64,000 nucleotides of DNA from Bradyrhizobium arachidis (GCF_024758505.1 NZ_CP077970.1:1798001-1862000), one strand, 5' to 3'; shown: positions 1-11,001, counted from the stretch's first letter. Notes: a model not told the origin generated them from the letters alone. Numbers and translations are program-made.

Positions 1-1
1 G

Positions 2-238
2 TTTTCCGGCGGCGGCGCAGTGCGTGTCTCAGATGAGTTGTTCGATCTGCTGATGCGGGTCAAGGGCGAAGCCGTCCTCCGTGACCTCTTCGATTTCATG
101 GTATTGGACCACACGAAGCGTGAGGCTCTCGTCGAAGAGTTGAGGGACCTGTGGGAGCAACGCCGGGTTCGCCTACATCCGCCCTCATGCGCTACTCACT
201 TGAAGAGTGCTTCCCATCAGATGACAGAACTAGCATAA
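2..238 (+). CDS. C-terminal part of an unrecognised protein (cut by window start)
   Basis: A reading frame is open from the first bases of the window to the stop at 236-238. The first 55 or so residues look protein-like: acidic and hydrophobic, with a run reading LFDLLMRVKGEAVLRDLFDF. The tail after about residue 55 is less convincing. A GTG at 20 could be an internal start, but the frame stays open upstream, so this is probably the end of a longer gene. I do not recognise the family. It may equally be the decayed end of a gene. Confidence 0.35.
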   Translation, partial: FSGGGAVRVSDELFDLLMRVKGEAVLRDLFDFMVLDHTKREALVEELRDLWEQRRVRLHPPSCATHLKSASHQMTELA

Positions 239-496
239 GCGTGCTCACCATGGTTGGGTCGAATCTCTCGACACGAGTGCGAGGCACGGGAGGAGAACGT
301 ACTCCGGTGATAGCGCTACTATACAGGGGAGCCGATGAACCTCCTCAATGTTGTGTCGGACACCATCGTTCGAGCGGATAGTCACTCGGCCCAAGCAGCT
401 TATCAGGCGTTGCCGGGCCGTGGAGCATGGCGATGGCTCGGCTAAAGTTTGCGCGCCTGCTGATCGATCCGGTACGTTGCGGCGAGGAAAGTTGAA

Positions 497-1486
497 ATGC
501 TTGATGACGGAGTTAGGAAGGAAAGATTCGTCGTTTCTCGGCGGCGCACTGGTCTCGGTGATTGCCTGTGGTCGCTGGCGGCAGCCTGGCAGTACGCCAA
601 GCGGACAGACCGTACACTAGTCATCGATTGGCGGGGCTCTTGCTATCTCGGTCAACCCTTCGCCAATGCGTTTCGGGTATTCTTCGAACAAATTGATGAG
701 ATCGCCGGCGTACGTGTGATCTGCGATGATCAGGTCAACAATCTCTCACTTCCCGGACCGTTCTTTCCAACGTGGTGGAATCGGCCATCGATCGACTGCG
801 TTTATCGACCAGATGACCAGATCTTCCGGGAACGCGACGAGCTGAGGCAGCTTTTCGAGTCCGGGGACGATACTGAGGCGAATACTGTTGTGTGCGATGC
901 GTGTTTGATGTGGGCTTGTGATCAGGACGCCGAGCGACAAATATTTCGCAGCATCAAACTGCGGTCTGAAATCCAAGCTCGGATCGACGCGATATATCAG
1001 GAATACTTTGAGGGGTGTAGCGTAGTCGGCGTTCATGTTCGACACGGCAATGGCGAAGATATCATGGCGCACAGGCCGTACTGGGCCGATCCGGAAGTTG
1101 CCTTGCGGCAGGTGTGCACCGCCATCCAAAAGGCGAAAGCTCTGCCCCATGCAAAGCCCGTGAAGGTCTTCTTGTGCACGGATAGCCCGAAGGTTCTGGA
1201 TCAGGTCTCGGCCAAGTTTCCCGACCGCTTTACTATCTCGAAGCGCTTTCAAGCGGATCAAGCCGGCCCGTTACACAGTGCCGAGCTGGGAGCGGACGGC
1301 GGATCTTCGGCTCTTATCGAGATGTACCTTCTCGGACGATGCGATACCGTAATTCGGTTTCCCCCGACCAGCGCCTTTACGCGCTTTGCTCGACTTGTCG
1401 CGCCGCGCATTATTGAGTTCGATTTGAATGATCCGACGCGTTTAATCCTGATTGAAGAGCCACCTGAACGTCATGCGATCTCATAA
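497..1486 (+). CDS. nodZ: NodZ, Nod-factor alpha-1,6-fucosyltransferase
   Basis: NodZ transfers L-fucose from GDP-fucose to O-6 of the reducing-end GlcNAc of the lipochitooligosaccharide Nod factor, which helps set host range. The 329-residue protein has the expected family length (GT23 fold). It begins with the conserved run RRRTGLGDCLWSLAAAW and carries the nucleotide-binding HVRHGNGED motif near residue 180, followed by the conserved FLCTDS and RFPPTSAFTRFARL segments. It stands alone: no noeL or nolK follows, which resembles the isolated nodZ of Bradyrhizobium. I see no full nod box in the 490 bases upstream. The ATG at 497 has a GAGGAAAG ribosome-binding stretch just upstream. Confidence 0.95.
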   Translation: MLDDGVRKERFVVSRRRTGLGDCLWSLAAAWQYAKRTDRTLVIDWRGSCYLGQPFANAFRVFFEQIDEIAGVRVICDDQVNNLSLPGPFFPTWWNRPSIDCVYRPDDQIFRERDELRQLFESGDDTEANTVVCDACLMWACDQDAERQIFRSIKLRSEIQARIDAIYQEYFEGCSVVGVHVRHGNGEDIMAHRPYWADPEVALRQVCTAIQKAKALPHAKPVKVFLCTDSPKVLDQVSAKFPDRFTISKRFQADQAGPLHSAELGADGGSSALIEMYLLGRCDTVIRFPPTSAFTRFARLVAPRIIEFDLNDPTRLILIEEPPERHAIS

Positions 1487-2887
1487 ACCGCATAACGCAT
1501 ACTCTCGCTGATCATACGACGACTTCGCGTGTGCTCTGTTGCTTCCTCGGGGCCCAGTGCATTTGCCGAGGCTTAAGCGGCGCGGCGCGCGCGGCAGATT
1601 GCCTGGCTTCGAAATGAGTCCCGCCGATCATACCCCGCTTCGCGGCCCGTAGATGAAGTGCTTTCCGGCAAAGCCGTTGTCGATAGCCGCTGGGCGGACT
1701 TTCGTCTTCGCGCCGACTAACGGCCTTGTTGGAGGTCGAGCGCGTCTCTAGAGCACATCATCGAAATCAAAAAGGCGCCAACCGCTGGAACGACGCGCGT
1801 TCATTGCATGTCGCTCGCGGAGCAGCCTAGCCGACGAATCTGACCTATGAGGCTACTGCGTCTGGTTGGCAATCCCGGCCGGCGTGCGCCAAGGCAATGA
1901 ACACCGCCCCGTTTGATGTGCGTGCCCATAAGTGGACTGCGGTCCTCGCTGTCTATGGCGGCTGTAAGACGTCGGGTGGCCCCATTAGGAGCACGACAGA
2001 GTACATTGAAAGGCACCGACCGGAGTCTCGTTCTCAGAAAGCCACTGCTGAACCGCGCAGCTTCCTTTCCTACGCATCGAAAAGGTCGGTGCCATCAATT
2101 CAAGGAGCGCGCTCGCGGACGTGATGTTCGTCGGTTAGCTCACAAATTGTCCGCCTTCGGATGCATTGAAGGGTTTCGGACAAACAAGGCACCACTGTTG
2201 CGGTTGCAGCAGCGCGAAAAAGACAATGGTGCACATGTCCGCCGGCGCGATTTCGTGAGCTGGAAGAGGAACGAATACACGGCACGTGCTGCTGTCTGAA
2301 AGAACACGCGCCTGATGTCCGGAAGGGGCTAAGCCTGCGCGCGTGACATTGCGTCGCATCGTGCCGGCGTTCTATGTATCCGACTGGTCCAGATCCTGCA
2401 CTCACCTACGCGTGAGTGAATGGACAACGACAGAAGAAGGAAAGATATCGTTCATTTAACGGCGTGTCGGACGAGGGCGCGCTCCGGCGTCACTGTCGGA
2501 AATGGACGTTAACGTCCGTTTCATGTTGCCGAGAGTGTATGCAGAATGCAGCGCGTTTGCACGCATCCGATCGACCGCAGAAATATCACGACCCTCACGG
2601 CAGATGCCGGGTGGCTTAATAAGGGGAAAAAGCGGATCTAGTCCTCGAGTGAGAACCAAGGTCACGCTAGATCACGATACATGACGTCGAACAGATATGA
2701 TCGGATGCGCCCACATAGGAGAAATCGTTGCTCATTCTTGCTAAATGGATGCCGGTTGTGTTCCAAAGAGTTTCCGCGCAATTGTTTGAAGGAACGTGAA
2801 GCGAATGAAAGCTCCTTCTTTATCGTCGTGCCATGAAAAGGTGTTATATCTTAGCGCCATCAGAATGAGCGCGAGATCGAGCGTGAG
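1487..2887. other. gene-poor stretch between nodZ and nifA
   Basis: About 1.4 kb with only short overlapping frames on both strands that lack recognisable motifs. I see no clear gene, nod box, tts box or RpoN -24/-12 element here. It must contain the nifA promoter, which I could not identify by eye. Confidence 0.5.
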
Positions 2888-4705
2888 ATGCAAGACGATG
2901 TTTCGAAGTGTCAACTAACTGCACGTGAAGAGAGCAAGGGCGGCGTCGACGTTGTCGGGGTGCAGATTGATTCCGAATGCGAGTGGCAAGGCCCGGAAGC
3001 CGGATCGAACCTTCCCGTGGTCCTGCCATTGAACGAGATCGCGCTTAGAGGAGTGTTCGAAATATCGAACATGCTCGCCAGCCCGTCGCGGCTCGAAGTC
3101 GCGTTAGCAAGTGTCATCGATTTGCTGCAGTCCTCTTTGCAGATGCGACATGGTGTCGTGTCTCTTTTGGCAGACGATGATGTGCCCGAGATTGCAGTCG
3201 GCGCTGGCTGGAGCGAAGGAAGCGATGAGCGCTACCGTATGCGCCTGCCGCAAAAAGCGATTGAGGAGATCGTGACGACGGGCATGCCGTTCGTCGCTGA
3301 AGACATTGCCAAGCATCCGGCCTTTAGCGCAGCTGACATGGACGTGCTCGGCGTATCCGATCACATGCGATTGTCGTTCATCGGGGTTCCTATTAGCGTC
3401 GATGGAAAGGTAGTTGGCACCCTATCCATTGAGCGTGTGCCAGACCTGGACTCGATGTTCCCACTCGATTCCGATGTCCGGCTACTCACCATGATCGCCA
3501 ATCTGATAGGGCAGGCGGTGAAGCTCCATCGCTTGGTCGCGCGCGACCGCAAACGCCTCATGGCGGAGGGCTATCGATGGCAGAAGGAGCTGCTCGAATT
3601 TAAGCAGCCAGCGCGAGAGCGTAAGAAGGTTCACATCGATGGTATTATCGGTACCAGCCCGGCGTTGCGCGGACTGCTAGACAAGATCGCGGTGGTAGCC
3701 AAGTCGAATGCGACGGTTCTTTTGCGAGGTGAATCAGGCACCGGCAAGGAGCTGGTTGCAAAGGCAATCCACGAGTTATCCCCGCGTGCCAAGCGGCCGT
3801 TCATCAAAATGAACTGCGCAGCGCTGCCTGAGACCGTGCTGGAATCCGAATTGTTCGGGCATGAAAAAGGAGCCTTTACCGGGGCCCTTAATTCGCGCAA
3901 AGGACGCTTCGAGCTTGCCGACAAGGGAACGTTGTTTCTGGACGAGATTGGCGAGATCTCGGGCTCGTTTCAGGCAAAGTTGCTGCGGGTTCTTCAGGAG
4001 CAAGAGTTCGAACGCGTCGGTAGTGGTCACACCATGAAAGTTGACGTTCGAGTGATCGCTGCAACCAACAAGGACCTGGAGGGGGCGGTGTCAAAAAGCG
4101 AGTTTCGCGCCGACCTCTACTATCGTATTAGCGTAGTTCCATTGCTTCTGCCGCCGCTCCGCGAAAGGCGCAGCGACATTCCGCTGCTTGCCACTGAGTT
4201 TCTCAAAAACTTCAACAGCGCGAACAGTCGTACACTAACGTTCGATCCGGGTGCCGTGGACGTGCTGATGAATTGCGGGTTTCCGGGCAATGTTCGTGAA
4301 CTCGAGAATTGCGTTCAGCGGACTGCAACACTGGCGCCGGGGCCATTCATTGTCAGGAACGATTTTGCTTGCTGTCATGGTCAGTGCCTTTCCGCCCTGC
4401 TATGGAAAAGCGGATTGGATGAAGCGAAGCCGCGGTCCCCGCTGATCGGTGAGCTATCGCCCAAGCCAGCTACGCCAATCCCCGACGCAGCCGCATCGGT
4501 CGCGGTTCTGACTCCGCCTGTCCTGGCCGAGCCGGTTGCTGGTACCATCTCGAGCGGTGCGAAGCTGACGGATCGCGAGCGCCTCATTGCTGCCATGGAA
4601 AAGACTGGCTGGGTGCAGGCAAAGGCGGCGCGTCTACTCGGACTAACGCCGCGCCAAATCGGCTACGCGCTGAGGAAATACGGCATCGAAATTAAGCGCC
4701 TGTGA
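2888..4705 (+). CDS. nifA: NifA, RpoN-dependent nitrogen-fixation activator
   Basis: NifA binds TGT-N10-ACA sites and activates RpoN RNA polymerase at nif and fix promoters. The 605 residues show an N-terminal GAF domain (about 60-210) and an AAA+ domain with Walker A GESGTGKE near 281 and the sigma-54-contacting GAFTGA near 328. Walker [12 protein letters not shown] follows, and a C-terminal helix-turn-helix occupies about 562-605. Between the AAA+ and DNA-binding parts lie cysteines at about 463, 475, 495 and 500, giving C-X11-C-X19-C-X4-C. This is the signature of oxygen-sensitive rhizobial NifA proteins. Unlike the classical fixR-nifA operon of Bradyrhizobium, no fixR lies upstream; the fixR homologue sits about 29 kb away. 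No -24/-12 promoter was recognised in front. The exact start is uncertain because the N-terminus is variable in this family. Confidence 0.97.
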   Translation: MQDDVSKCQLTAREESKGGVDVVGVQIDSECEWQGPEAGSNLPVVLPLNEIALRGVFEISNMLASPSRLEVALASVIDLLQSSLQMRHGVVSLLADDDVPEIAVGAGWSEGSDERYRMRLPQKAIEEIVTTGMPFVAEDIAKHPAFSAADMDVLGVSDHMRLSFIGVPISVDGKVVGTLSIERVPDLDSMFPLDSDVRLLTMIANLIGQAVKLHRLVARDRKRLMAEGYRWQKELLEFKQPARERKKVHIDGIIGTSPALRGLLDKIAVVAKSNATVLLRGESGTGKELVAKAIHELSPRAKRPFIKMNCAALPETVLESELFGHEKGAFTGALNSRKGRFELADKGTLFLDEIGEISGSFQAKLLRVLQEQEFERVGSGHTMKVDVRVIAATNKDLEGAVSKSEFRADLYYRISVVPLLLPPLRERRSDIPLLATEFLKNFNSANSRTLTFDPGAVDVLMNCGFPGNVRELENCVQRTATLAPGPFIVRNDFACCHGQCLSALLWKSGLDEAKPRSPLIGELSPKPATPIPDAAASVAVLTPPVLAEPVAGTISSGAKLTDRERLIAAMEKTGWVQAKAARLLGLTPRQIGYALRKYGIEIKRL

Positions 4706-5154
4706 GTGGCTGCTGAACTTGGTTAGGATATGAGTGTGTCGGCCCGCGCAATCAACGGCAGTGATCGTAGATCTTACCATAGACTAATGGAGATATGGTG
4801 GGCCAAGGATCCAGCTGAGCTATGCGACTCGTTTCGTAGAGCGACCACGTGGCGGCCGCGGAATGAGACGATCAGCCAATTGATCGGACTTCAAACGCGA
4901 CAAGGCAGTCTGCCTACGCGAAACACTCGCGGGTCGGCTGCATGCTAAAGCTCTAGCTGGCCGCGCAAACATTAGACCGACCTGTATGTCTACCTGCTGT
5001 GAGCGGGACGTACGGGTGCGACGAATCATCGGAATCGCAAGCTGCGACCGGCAAGCTGCAGCCAAACGATGACCATTGCCGACCTTCAAGAGCGCCGAAA
5101 TACTATGGCAGTTGGGACTTACGACCGACTTCCCGGGCTTCAGTGAGGGCGACA
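4706..5154. other. intergenic stretch after nifA
   Basis: Short frames only. Nothing recognisable. Confidence 0.4.
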
Positions 5155-5415
5155 CTATACTCCGGGCTGCCGTCCAAGTTCGGTACGCAGATTCCATATA
5201 GCGTGGTTTGCCAGATGAAGTACATTTTTCTCGCCCGTTTCCAACGAACGTTCCAGGTGGACTCGCAGCCGAGTGCGGAGCAATGCCTCCGCATTATGGG
5301 TCAGGAACGGGTCGTTCTCCACAAAACGCCATGACTTCTCAAATGCCACGCTCACCAGAGCGTCAAATGCTTGCTGCTGTTGGGGAGAAGGGTGATCCAT
5401 GAATGGAAACTCCAA
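5155..5415 (-). CDS. small conserved-looking protein of unknown function
   Basis: An 86-residue frame on the minus strand with amphipathic, protein-like composition and no strange residue runs. It starts MEFPFMDHPSPQQQQ and continues with two likely helices. A second ATG at residue 6 (position 5400) is an equally good start. There are no cysteines, signal peptide or membrane segment. The flanking DNA on both sides is gene-poor. Function unknown; it is called a gene mainly because its composition differs from the surrounding spurious frames. Confidence 0.5.
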   Translation of the reverse strand: MEFPFMDHPSPQQQQAFDALVSVAFEKSWRFVENDPFLTHNAEALLRTRLRVHLERSLETGEKNVLHLANHAIWNLRTELGRQPGV

Positions 5416-6122
5416 TAGAATATCCTTTTAGCAACGGCACGCTGCTGGCCAGAAGTGGAACGTTGAGAGCTGGCGCTGGAACGCCTCACGAAGCAGTCGC
5501 AGTCATTCATCCCATTGAATGCATGTCGATGCGTTGATAGCCTATACAGGCGCTTGTTGAAGCCATGATGACTACTGCTGTTTGAAGCCGCTTGTATTTA
5601 ACGAAATTCGATATTTTAGTACACTCCAATAGTAAGATTGACGCGTGAAATCGTGAAATCACGGATCGAATCTATCTGTGCGCGGGACAGCGGTGGCTGT
5701 CGTCCCATTAGCGAGGCGGCGCGGTAGCTCTGTATGGACTGAGCCAACGCATACACGCCTCAAAATGGACAGTTGTTGTGAAAGAGCTTGTTCCAACCCG
5801 ACCGGTGATCTGCCATCGAATGGTGTTACCGGCAAACTCGGAAGGCCTTAAATTGTTGGCTAAGGCGCGGCGACTGTCCACATACTATAAGAGTCAGCAT
5901 AGTTCTTAGATGCGAAGGGGACTGGGTCGCTGCAACATTTCAAACGCGCCGCAGAGATCAGCTGACAGTAAGACAATCGAGGTAGCACAGTACGGCCATC
6001 GGAATGAGCTCTGGTGAGCTTCTTTGTCGACGACGCGAGCTGAACTGGGTCTTGCGAAAACTTCGCGGGCAACGGTGGCGCCCATTTGTAACTGTGCAAG
6101 AAAGCGATTCTGAGCGATAGTT
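5416..6122. other. gene-poor stretch
   Basis: About 700 bases with no convincing coding frame and no recognised regulatory motif. Confidence 0.4.
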
Positions 6123-7043
6123 CTAATTTGGTGGAGTCCCATTACGTCGCACGATCACTTTTGCGGCGTTGTGCCGTGCTCTGATCGTTTGGTCTTCAGT
6201 CATGAATCCGGCTTCGATCAAGTTGTCCAGCACCATGTTGGCGCGAGCATGAGCGGCAGTCAGGTCGATGTGAGGGGCATATCTTATCGGCGCGTTGATC
6301 AGGCCGACCAGCATCGCAGCTTCAGCGAGGGTCACATCGCGAGCAGGCTTATTGAAGTAAAAACGCGCCGCACCATCGACACCGAGGGTATCGCCGCCCA
6401 TATCGACACAGTTGAGATAAAGTCTCAAGATTTCATCTTTGGTCAGATTCCATTCTAGCCAGACTGGGAGCAGTACCTGTTTGATTTTGTGTCCGATGCT
6501 GGGCTCGGTATCAAAAAGCAGTGTCCGTGCGAGTTGCTGGGTGATTGTGGAGCCGACCTGGTGGGTGCCGTTCTGCGCCCCTACTAGCAGCACGTGGAAA
6601 GTGCCAGGGAAATCGATGTCGAGATGGTTGTAAAATTGGCGGTCCTCGGTTGCGAGCGTGGCCTTGATCAGCGCGTCGGGAAAGTCCCCAAGAGGGATCG
6701 GTACGCCATGGCCAATCGGCCCGCCGAGGCGGTCAAGCAAGCACACCGTGACATCGGAAACCTTCAGGCAATCCTCTTGCAAGAGGGTGCGAGTAGTCGA
6801 GATGGCAAACGCCAGCAACAGGAGCAATCCGCACAAAGCGAAGGTCAGGGCTTCGGAAACGGGTTCGAGAAGGAGCCAGCGCTGCCACCGGCCCAGAGAG
6901 ATGCCGTCTAGAAACCTCGAATAACGGTAATATAATTCCCGCAAGTCTCTCGCGTAGGACAGTAAGGCGGGTCCGAAGGACAGCTCGCGAGCCGACAAGC
7001 AGTGCCGGATGGTGGACGTCTTTGGTGGAATAATCTGAATCAC
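6123..7043 (-). CDS. monofunctional peptidoglycan transglycosylase (GT51)
   Basis: This enzyme polymerises lipid II into glycan strands at the outer face of the inner membrane. In 306 residues there is a basic N-terminus, one membrane segment at about 60-82 (ALCGLLLLLAFAIS) and a GT51 domain. The domain carries the motifs ATEDRQFYNH (with the catalytic Glu), GSTITQQLAR and LTKDEILRLYLN. The protein stops right after the GT51 domain. No transpeptidase domain follows, so it is of the MtgA type rather than a class A penicillin-binding protein. It stands alone between gene-poor stretches. Its role in an island could be wall synthesis in bacteroids, but that is a guess. Confidence 0.88.
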   Translation of the reverse strand: MIQIIPPKTSTIRHCLSARELSFGPALLSYARDLRELYYRYSRFLDGISLGRWQRWLLLEPVSEALTFALCGLLLLLAFAISTTRTLLQEDCLKVSDVTVCLLDRLGGPIGHGVPIPLGDFPDALIKATLATEDRQFYNHLDIDFPGTFHVLLVGAQNGTHQVGSTITQQLARTLLFDTEPSIGHKIKQVLLPVWLEWNLTKDEILRLYLNCVDMGGDTLGVDGAARFYFNKPARDVTLAEAAMLVGLINAPIRYAPHIDLTAAHARANMVLDNLIEAGFMTEDQTIRARHNAAKVIVRRNGTPPN

Positions 7044-7861
7044 GTGGATCTTTCAGGTTTATATACACGGGCCTGAGCGGCGGGCGACCAGGCGTCTTTC
7101 GGAAGCGCTGCGGCAAACCTCAGGAGTTGCATACCTCAGCGGGATGCTGTTTCCATTTGGCGCGGGAGGCAGAGGCCAGCCCGAGGTTGAGATACGCGGT
7201 CGGTGATCTGCTGCGTCCAAGGGCGCTTTCGCCCGAATGCGTCCTGGTCGACAAGGCCCGATTCTGTAAATGTCATGCCAGCTATTCCGGCAAAGATAGT
7301 TCGAACGACGGTGACGGAAAGCGGGATTGCACGTCGGTCTTAACTTCAGCTCGCATGTTCGCTAGAACCCCGGAGAGCGGAGCGAAGCGTTCGCGGGAGC
7401 TCATCTTTGGAAATGTCGGGTTGTCGGAATTGATCGATCAAGGTCGCAGCCGTTGGTGCCCACAGTTGCGGAGCGTCTATTTCATTGCTCGCCGTATCTC
7501 GTGAGGCATATCGAAACAGATGATGTTCTGACCAAGCATCGATGCTCCCGCTGTCTGATGTGAACTCTGCTTTCTAGATTGGCAAGCAAGCTCGCCCGTC
7601 AACATAGGGGGCAAGTGTGGCGCCTTCGCGCGGTTGCTGAAGCGACAAATCGGCAACACGTGACATCCATCGCAAAGTGCGTCAACTTTTGTCCCGAAAA
7701 TTCGACGAGCGACGTGTTGCCGACAGCTTCGGCCGATCTGGTCCATGGAAGGGTGCTTCGTTGGAGCGTGCATTCGCCGATGATTCGCATCGGCACGCGC
7801 GGTTGAAGCGCATGAACGCAGCGGCACAGGAAGCATTGCGCGTACCCCCAGATGCCGATCG
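7044..7861. other. gene-poor stretch
   Basis: No recognisable gene. Frames on both strands are short, arginine-rich and lack motifs. Confidence 0.4.
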
Positions 7862-9397
7862 TCAATCGCTGAAGTCTTTCTCGCCTGAGCGGGAATCGAG
7901 TTGTTTGAGCACAGTATGCTGAATCTTACCCAGTGCCGTTCTCGGCAATTCGTCTATAAAAATGATCTCGCGTGGCGCTTTGAAGCGTGCGAGATGCGAT
8001 TGCACATGCGTTACGAGTGTCTCGCCGTCTATGCGGGCTCCGGATCGTTTGATCACATAGGCAACCGGCACCTCATCCCATTGTGGATCCGGCCGGCCGA
8101 TGACCGCGCACTCAGCAACATCGGGATGCTCCAAAAGTACGCGCTCGACCTCTGCCGGATAGATGTTCTCTCCACCGGAAATGATCAGATTCTTCTTACG
8201 GTCATGGACCCAAAAGTATCCGTCGGTATCGCGACGGGCGATGTCGCCAGTACGATACCAGCCGTCATGCATCACCTCGCGCGTGGCCGGATGATTGCCC
8301 CAATATTCCTGCAACACATTGGGCCCACGCACAGCGATCTCACCTGGCGACCCTGCGGGCAACTCGTTACCTGCATCATCCATGACAACCGCTTCGCAGC
8401 ATATTCCGGGCAGGCCGGTCGACCCTTTCCGCGAAAGGTCACCGCCGAGCCTCGTATAGATCGCAATGGGGCTTGTTTCCGTGGAGCCGTAAATGTGGAG
8501 CACCGGAACGCGGCGTGCAACCAAGCGATCAACCAGGTGCTGCGGCACGGTCGCGGAGCCGACGGAAACCGCCTTCAGTGACGACAGATCGGTCCCGGAC
8601 CACGTTAGGTGGTCGGTCAAGGCCTGAATGGTCGCAGGCACCAGGACCGTCAAAGTGGGACGATCATGCTTGAGCGCAGCAAGGGTAGCCTCAGTCGCAA
8701 ACCGTGAATGGATTGTGACCGTCGCGCCGAGATGCAATGCGGGCGTCGTCTGAATGTTGAGCCCGCCGACGTGGAAAAGCGGCAATACGGTCAGCACATG
8801 ATCGTCAGATGTGAGGGCGTGCATATGTTGGCTCATCACGCCGTTCCACAATAACGCCTCCTGGCGAAGCACCGCCCCCTTCGGTCGGCCAGTGGTGCCT
8901 GAAGTGTAGACAATCAGAAGCGGGTCGGCCAGGTCTGCGCGGGGCTCGTAGCTGTCCCCCTGTGTCTGATCCAACAAGCCCTCCCACGTGCACTCGCCCG
9001 GAGAAGCGAAGCCGAAGCCCACAGTTGCAATGTCGGGTCGCGTCTCCAACAATATCGGCAGAACGGCTCCAAAAGCCTGCTCAAGGACCAAAACCTTGGC
9101 ACCAACGTTCGAAAGGATGAAAAGCTGCTCGGCCACCGCCAATCGCCAATTCATCGGCACCAATATCGCCCCGATCCGTGCACAAGCGTAGAGGAGAACT
9201 AGATAATCAGGACGGTTGAAGCTCAGGACGGCAACGCGATCGCCTCTCTTGACGCCGAATGCAGTTTGCAGGGTCCGTGCTGCCCGGCCGATGCGTTGAT
9301 TAAAGTCGGCGTAACTTAAGGTGTCGCCCTCGAAGTTGATCGCAGGTTTGTTAGGAGCGAACGCCGCGTTACGCTCAATCAATGTGGAAAGATTCAC
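7862..9397 (-). CDS. acyl-CoA ligase (AMP-binding, fatty-acid type)
   Basis: ANL-superfamily enzyme that activates a carboxylic acid with ATP to acyl-AMP and then forms the CoA thioester. The 511 residues are the usual length. The P-loop YTSGTTGRPKG lies at about 164-174, followed by the adenine-side motif YGSTE and the GYFWVHDRKKNLIISGGENIYP hinge stretch (A8 region). Near the C-terminus PRTALGKIQ holds the lysine expected to drive adenylation. The substrate cannot be read from sequence. It is the last gene of a minus-strand cluster with an acyl-CoA carboxylase about 2.5 kb upstream, so it may supply that carboxylase with an acyl-CoA. Confidence 0.92.
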   Translation of the reverse strand: MNLSTLIERNAAFAPNKPAINFEGDTLSYADFNQRIGRAARTLQTAFGVKRGDRVAVLSFNRPDYLVLLYACARIGAILVPMNWRLAVAEQLFILSNVGAKVLVLEQAFGAVLPILLETRPDIATVGFGFASPGECTWEGLLDQTQGDSYEPRADLADPLLIVYTSGTTGRPKGAVLRQEALLWNGVMSQHMHALTSDDHVLTVLPLFHVGGLNIQTTPALHLGATVTIHSRFATEATLAALKHDRPTLTVLVPATIQALTDHLTWSGTDLSSLKAVSVGSATVPQHLVDRLVARRVPVLHIYGSTETSPIAIYTRLGGDLSRKGSTGLPGICCEAVVMDDAGNELPAGSPGEIAVRGPNVLQEYWGNHPATREVMHDGWYRTGDIARRDTDGYFWVHDRKKNLIISGGENIYPAEVERVLLEHPDVAECAVIGRPDPQWDEVPVAYVIKRSGARIDGETLVTHVQSHLARFKAPREIIFIDELPRTALGKIQHTVLKQLDSRSGEKDFSD

Positions 9398-9547
9398 TAT
9401 CCTTCATCCTGTGTCGTTGGGTCCTTACTCGCCCCCGAGTTGGCCGAACCATCGCTTGTCAGCGTTCTTTGAAGGCCGTTTGTTACGCTCCTCCGGCAAA
9501 TGCAGCTAAGCTACGATGGACTGCATTGTTTCCCTGTCGGGCCTCAC

Positions 9548-10237
9548 TCAACACGACCATTGGGGGATCACACTCAGCTCGATATCGCGGAAAATAGTGT
9601 AATTCCGCCGAATCCACTGATGAAGTTCCGTCGAAGTGTCCTTCTCATGACGCAGATAGCCGGTGAAAGACAAACCTAGTCGGCAGATGTATTTATTTAG
9701 AAATACTGGTAGTGCCGCGAAACGTACCACGGGCCCGTGGTTCATAGCCTCGAACAGTTCGCCGCGGACAAAGAATTCGTTATGTACGGTGATCAGGATC
9801 TGCTTCGGGACCTGCCGCCGCAGCATCTCATGCGCGCGGGCTGAGACGCGGTCAATGTCTGCTACAAATAGAATGATTGGCACAACGTTGTGCCGTATCG
9901 CCTCGCTCAGGAAGCCGATCTCGCCGCACATCTTGAAAAACTCGTCGAAAGCGTGGAAGCCAAGGTCAATCACCTTGGCCACTCCGTCGTTCAGAATAAG
10001 TCGATCAACGAGCTGCATTTTGCCATAGGTATCGGTGACATCCGCTGTCTCTGTGATGGAGGGGAGATAGTCGAGTAACGACGGCTCCTTCAGGTTGATG
10101 TCGAAGGAGAGCACCGCACCGTTCTTCAGCAGCAAGAACTCGCTCAAGAGCCGAGCAATCAGCGTCTTGCCGACCTGCGGGCTTGCAGAGCAGATGATGT
10201 AGACCGGGGTGGCCAAAATCGCTAATCCAGCGCGCAC
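9548..10237 (-). CDS. ParA/MinD-like P-loop protein, second of a pair
   Basis: A 229-residue protein. It starts with a hydrophobic strand and a P-loop of unusual form (CSASPQVGKT, about residues 17-26) that lacks the lysine-glycine-glycine signature of true ParA proteins. A SFDINLKEPSLLDYL stretch resembles the switch region of the family. It follows the larger ParA-like gene by 14 bases and so is almost certainly co-transcribed with it. No ParB-like gene or centromere-like repeats were seen nearby. It could form a heterodimer with its neighbour or bind nucleotide without the usual ATPase cycle. Function unknown. Confidence 0.7.
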   Translation of the reverse strand: MRAGLAILATPVYIICSASPQVGKTLIARLLSEFLLLKNGAVLSFDINLKEPSLLDYLPSITETADVTDTYGKMQLVDRLILNDGVAKVIDLGFHAFDEFFKMCGEIGFLSEAIRHNVVPIILFVADIDRVSARAHEMLRRQVPKQILITVHNEFFVRGELFEAMNHGPVVRFAALPVFLNKYICRLGLSFTGYLRHEKDTSTELHQWIRRNYTIFRDIELSVIPQWSC

Positions 10238-10251
10238 GGATCCGCAAGCGA

Positions 10252-11001
10252 CTATCTTTCGCCCGCACGGGTCACCGACTTCGCACCGGCGAGATCGGTT
10301 AGGTTGATGCGGTCATACTCGCTCCAGACATTGGCGAGCCAATGCCGTACGTAGCCGCGTAGCACGAAGGAGAAGTTCGCGGCGTCGTCGTGTGGTCCCT
10401 TGTTCGCGACGAAATTGACGAACGGAACGGAGGCGACCTCGACCTGTTCATAGGCCATCTCGTTGAGTTTCGGGATGGTCAGATCGGTGGCGTCTTTGAT
10501 TCGCTTGAAATAGGAATTGTAGGTCGACTGGTCCCACTGAAAGAACTGGGTGTCGTTGATGAAGTTCTTGACCAAATAGTATCTTGCGCCGCCCATGAAA
10601 TCGCTTGTTTCAGCGATCTCGTCTAGCGAGGCGATGGACGATCCCAATACATGGAATACGGCGAAGGTGAGTTGGCCTGACCGGGCGGCGTCCAAAAAGC
10701 CGATGTCGCGCAGGGACGCCAGCGCTGGGGACATCAGTCCGGCACGAACATCAATGACGGTGACGGATAGACCGGAGTTCAACGTATCGAAGATCTTCAT
10801 CTGGTCCGCGGTTCTCGTCATGTCCACGATCTCGGTAATCGCAGGGTGAAAGCGCTTCAGCGTCCCGCGGGGCGACTCGGTATCAAATGCGCGGGTCTGC
10901 ACATTGTTCGCGCTGAAATAATCCAGAAGCGTCCGAGATACGGTCGTTTTGCCGACTCCTCCCTTGTCCGCGCCGACCACAATCACAACTGGCTTTACCA
11001 T
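10252..11001 (-). CDS. ParA/MinD-like ATPase, first of a pair
   Basis: A 249-residue protein with the deviant Walker A motif GADKGGVGKTT at about residues 10-20. It also has the FDTESPRGTLKRF switch-like segment and a VTVIDVRAG Walker B-type strand. These place it among ParA, VirC1 and StbB-like ATPases, which position DNA or protein complexes on the nucleoid or membrane. The paired downstream gene is a divergent relative. Absence of a ParB partner argues against plasmid partition. It lies between the carboxylase genes and the acyl-CoA ligase, all on the same strand. Confidence 0.8.
   Translation of the reverse strand: MVKPVVIVVGADKGGVGKTTVSRTLLDYFSANNVQTRAFDTESPRGTLKRFHPAITEIVDMTRTADQMKIFDTLNSGLSVTVIDVRAGLMSPALASLRDIGFLDAARSGQLTFAVFHVLGSSIASLDEIAETSDFMGGARYYLVKNFINDTQFFQWDQSTYNSYFKRIKDATDLTIPKLNEMAYEQVEVASVPFVNFVANKGPHDDAANFSFVLRGYVRHWLANVWSEYDRINLTDLAGAKSVTRAGER

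Noticed and set aside
365..379. ATC-N9-GAT upstream of nodZ as a possible nod box
   Set aside because: Only one half-site is present; the second half and the conserved ATCGATTTTACCAATC block are missing, so it is likely chance.
2700..2887. -24/-12 promoter before nifA (TGGATGCCGGTTGT)
   Set aside because: Spacing and the -12 GC do not fit the GG-N10-GC rule.
9548..11001. Plasmid partition locus (parAB)
   Set aside because: Two ParA-like genes but no ParB, no repeated centromere-like sequence and no replication gene nearby.
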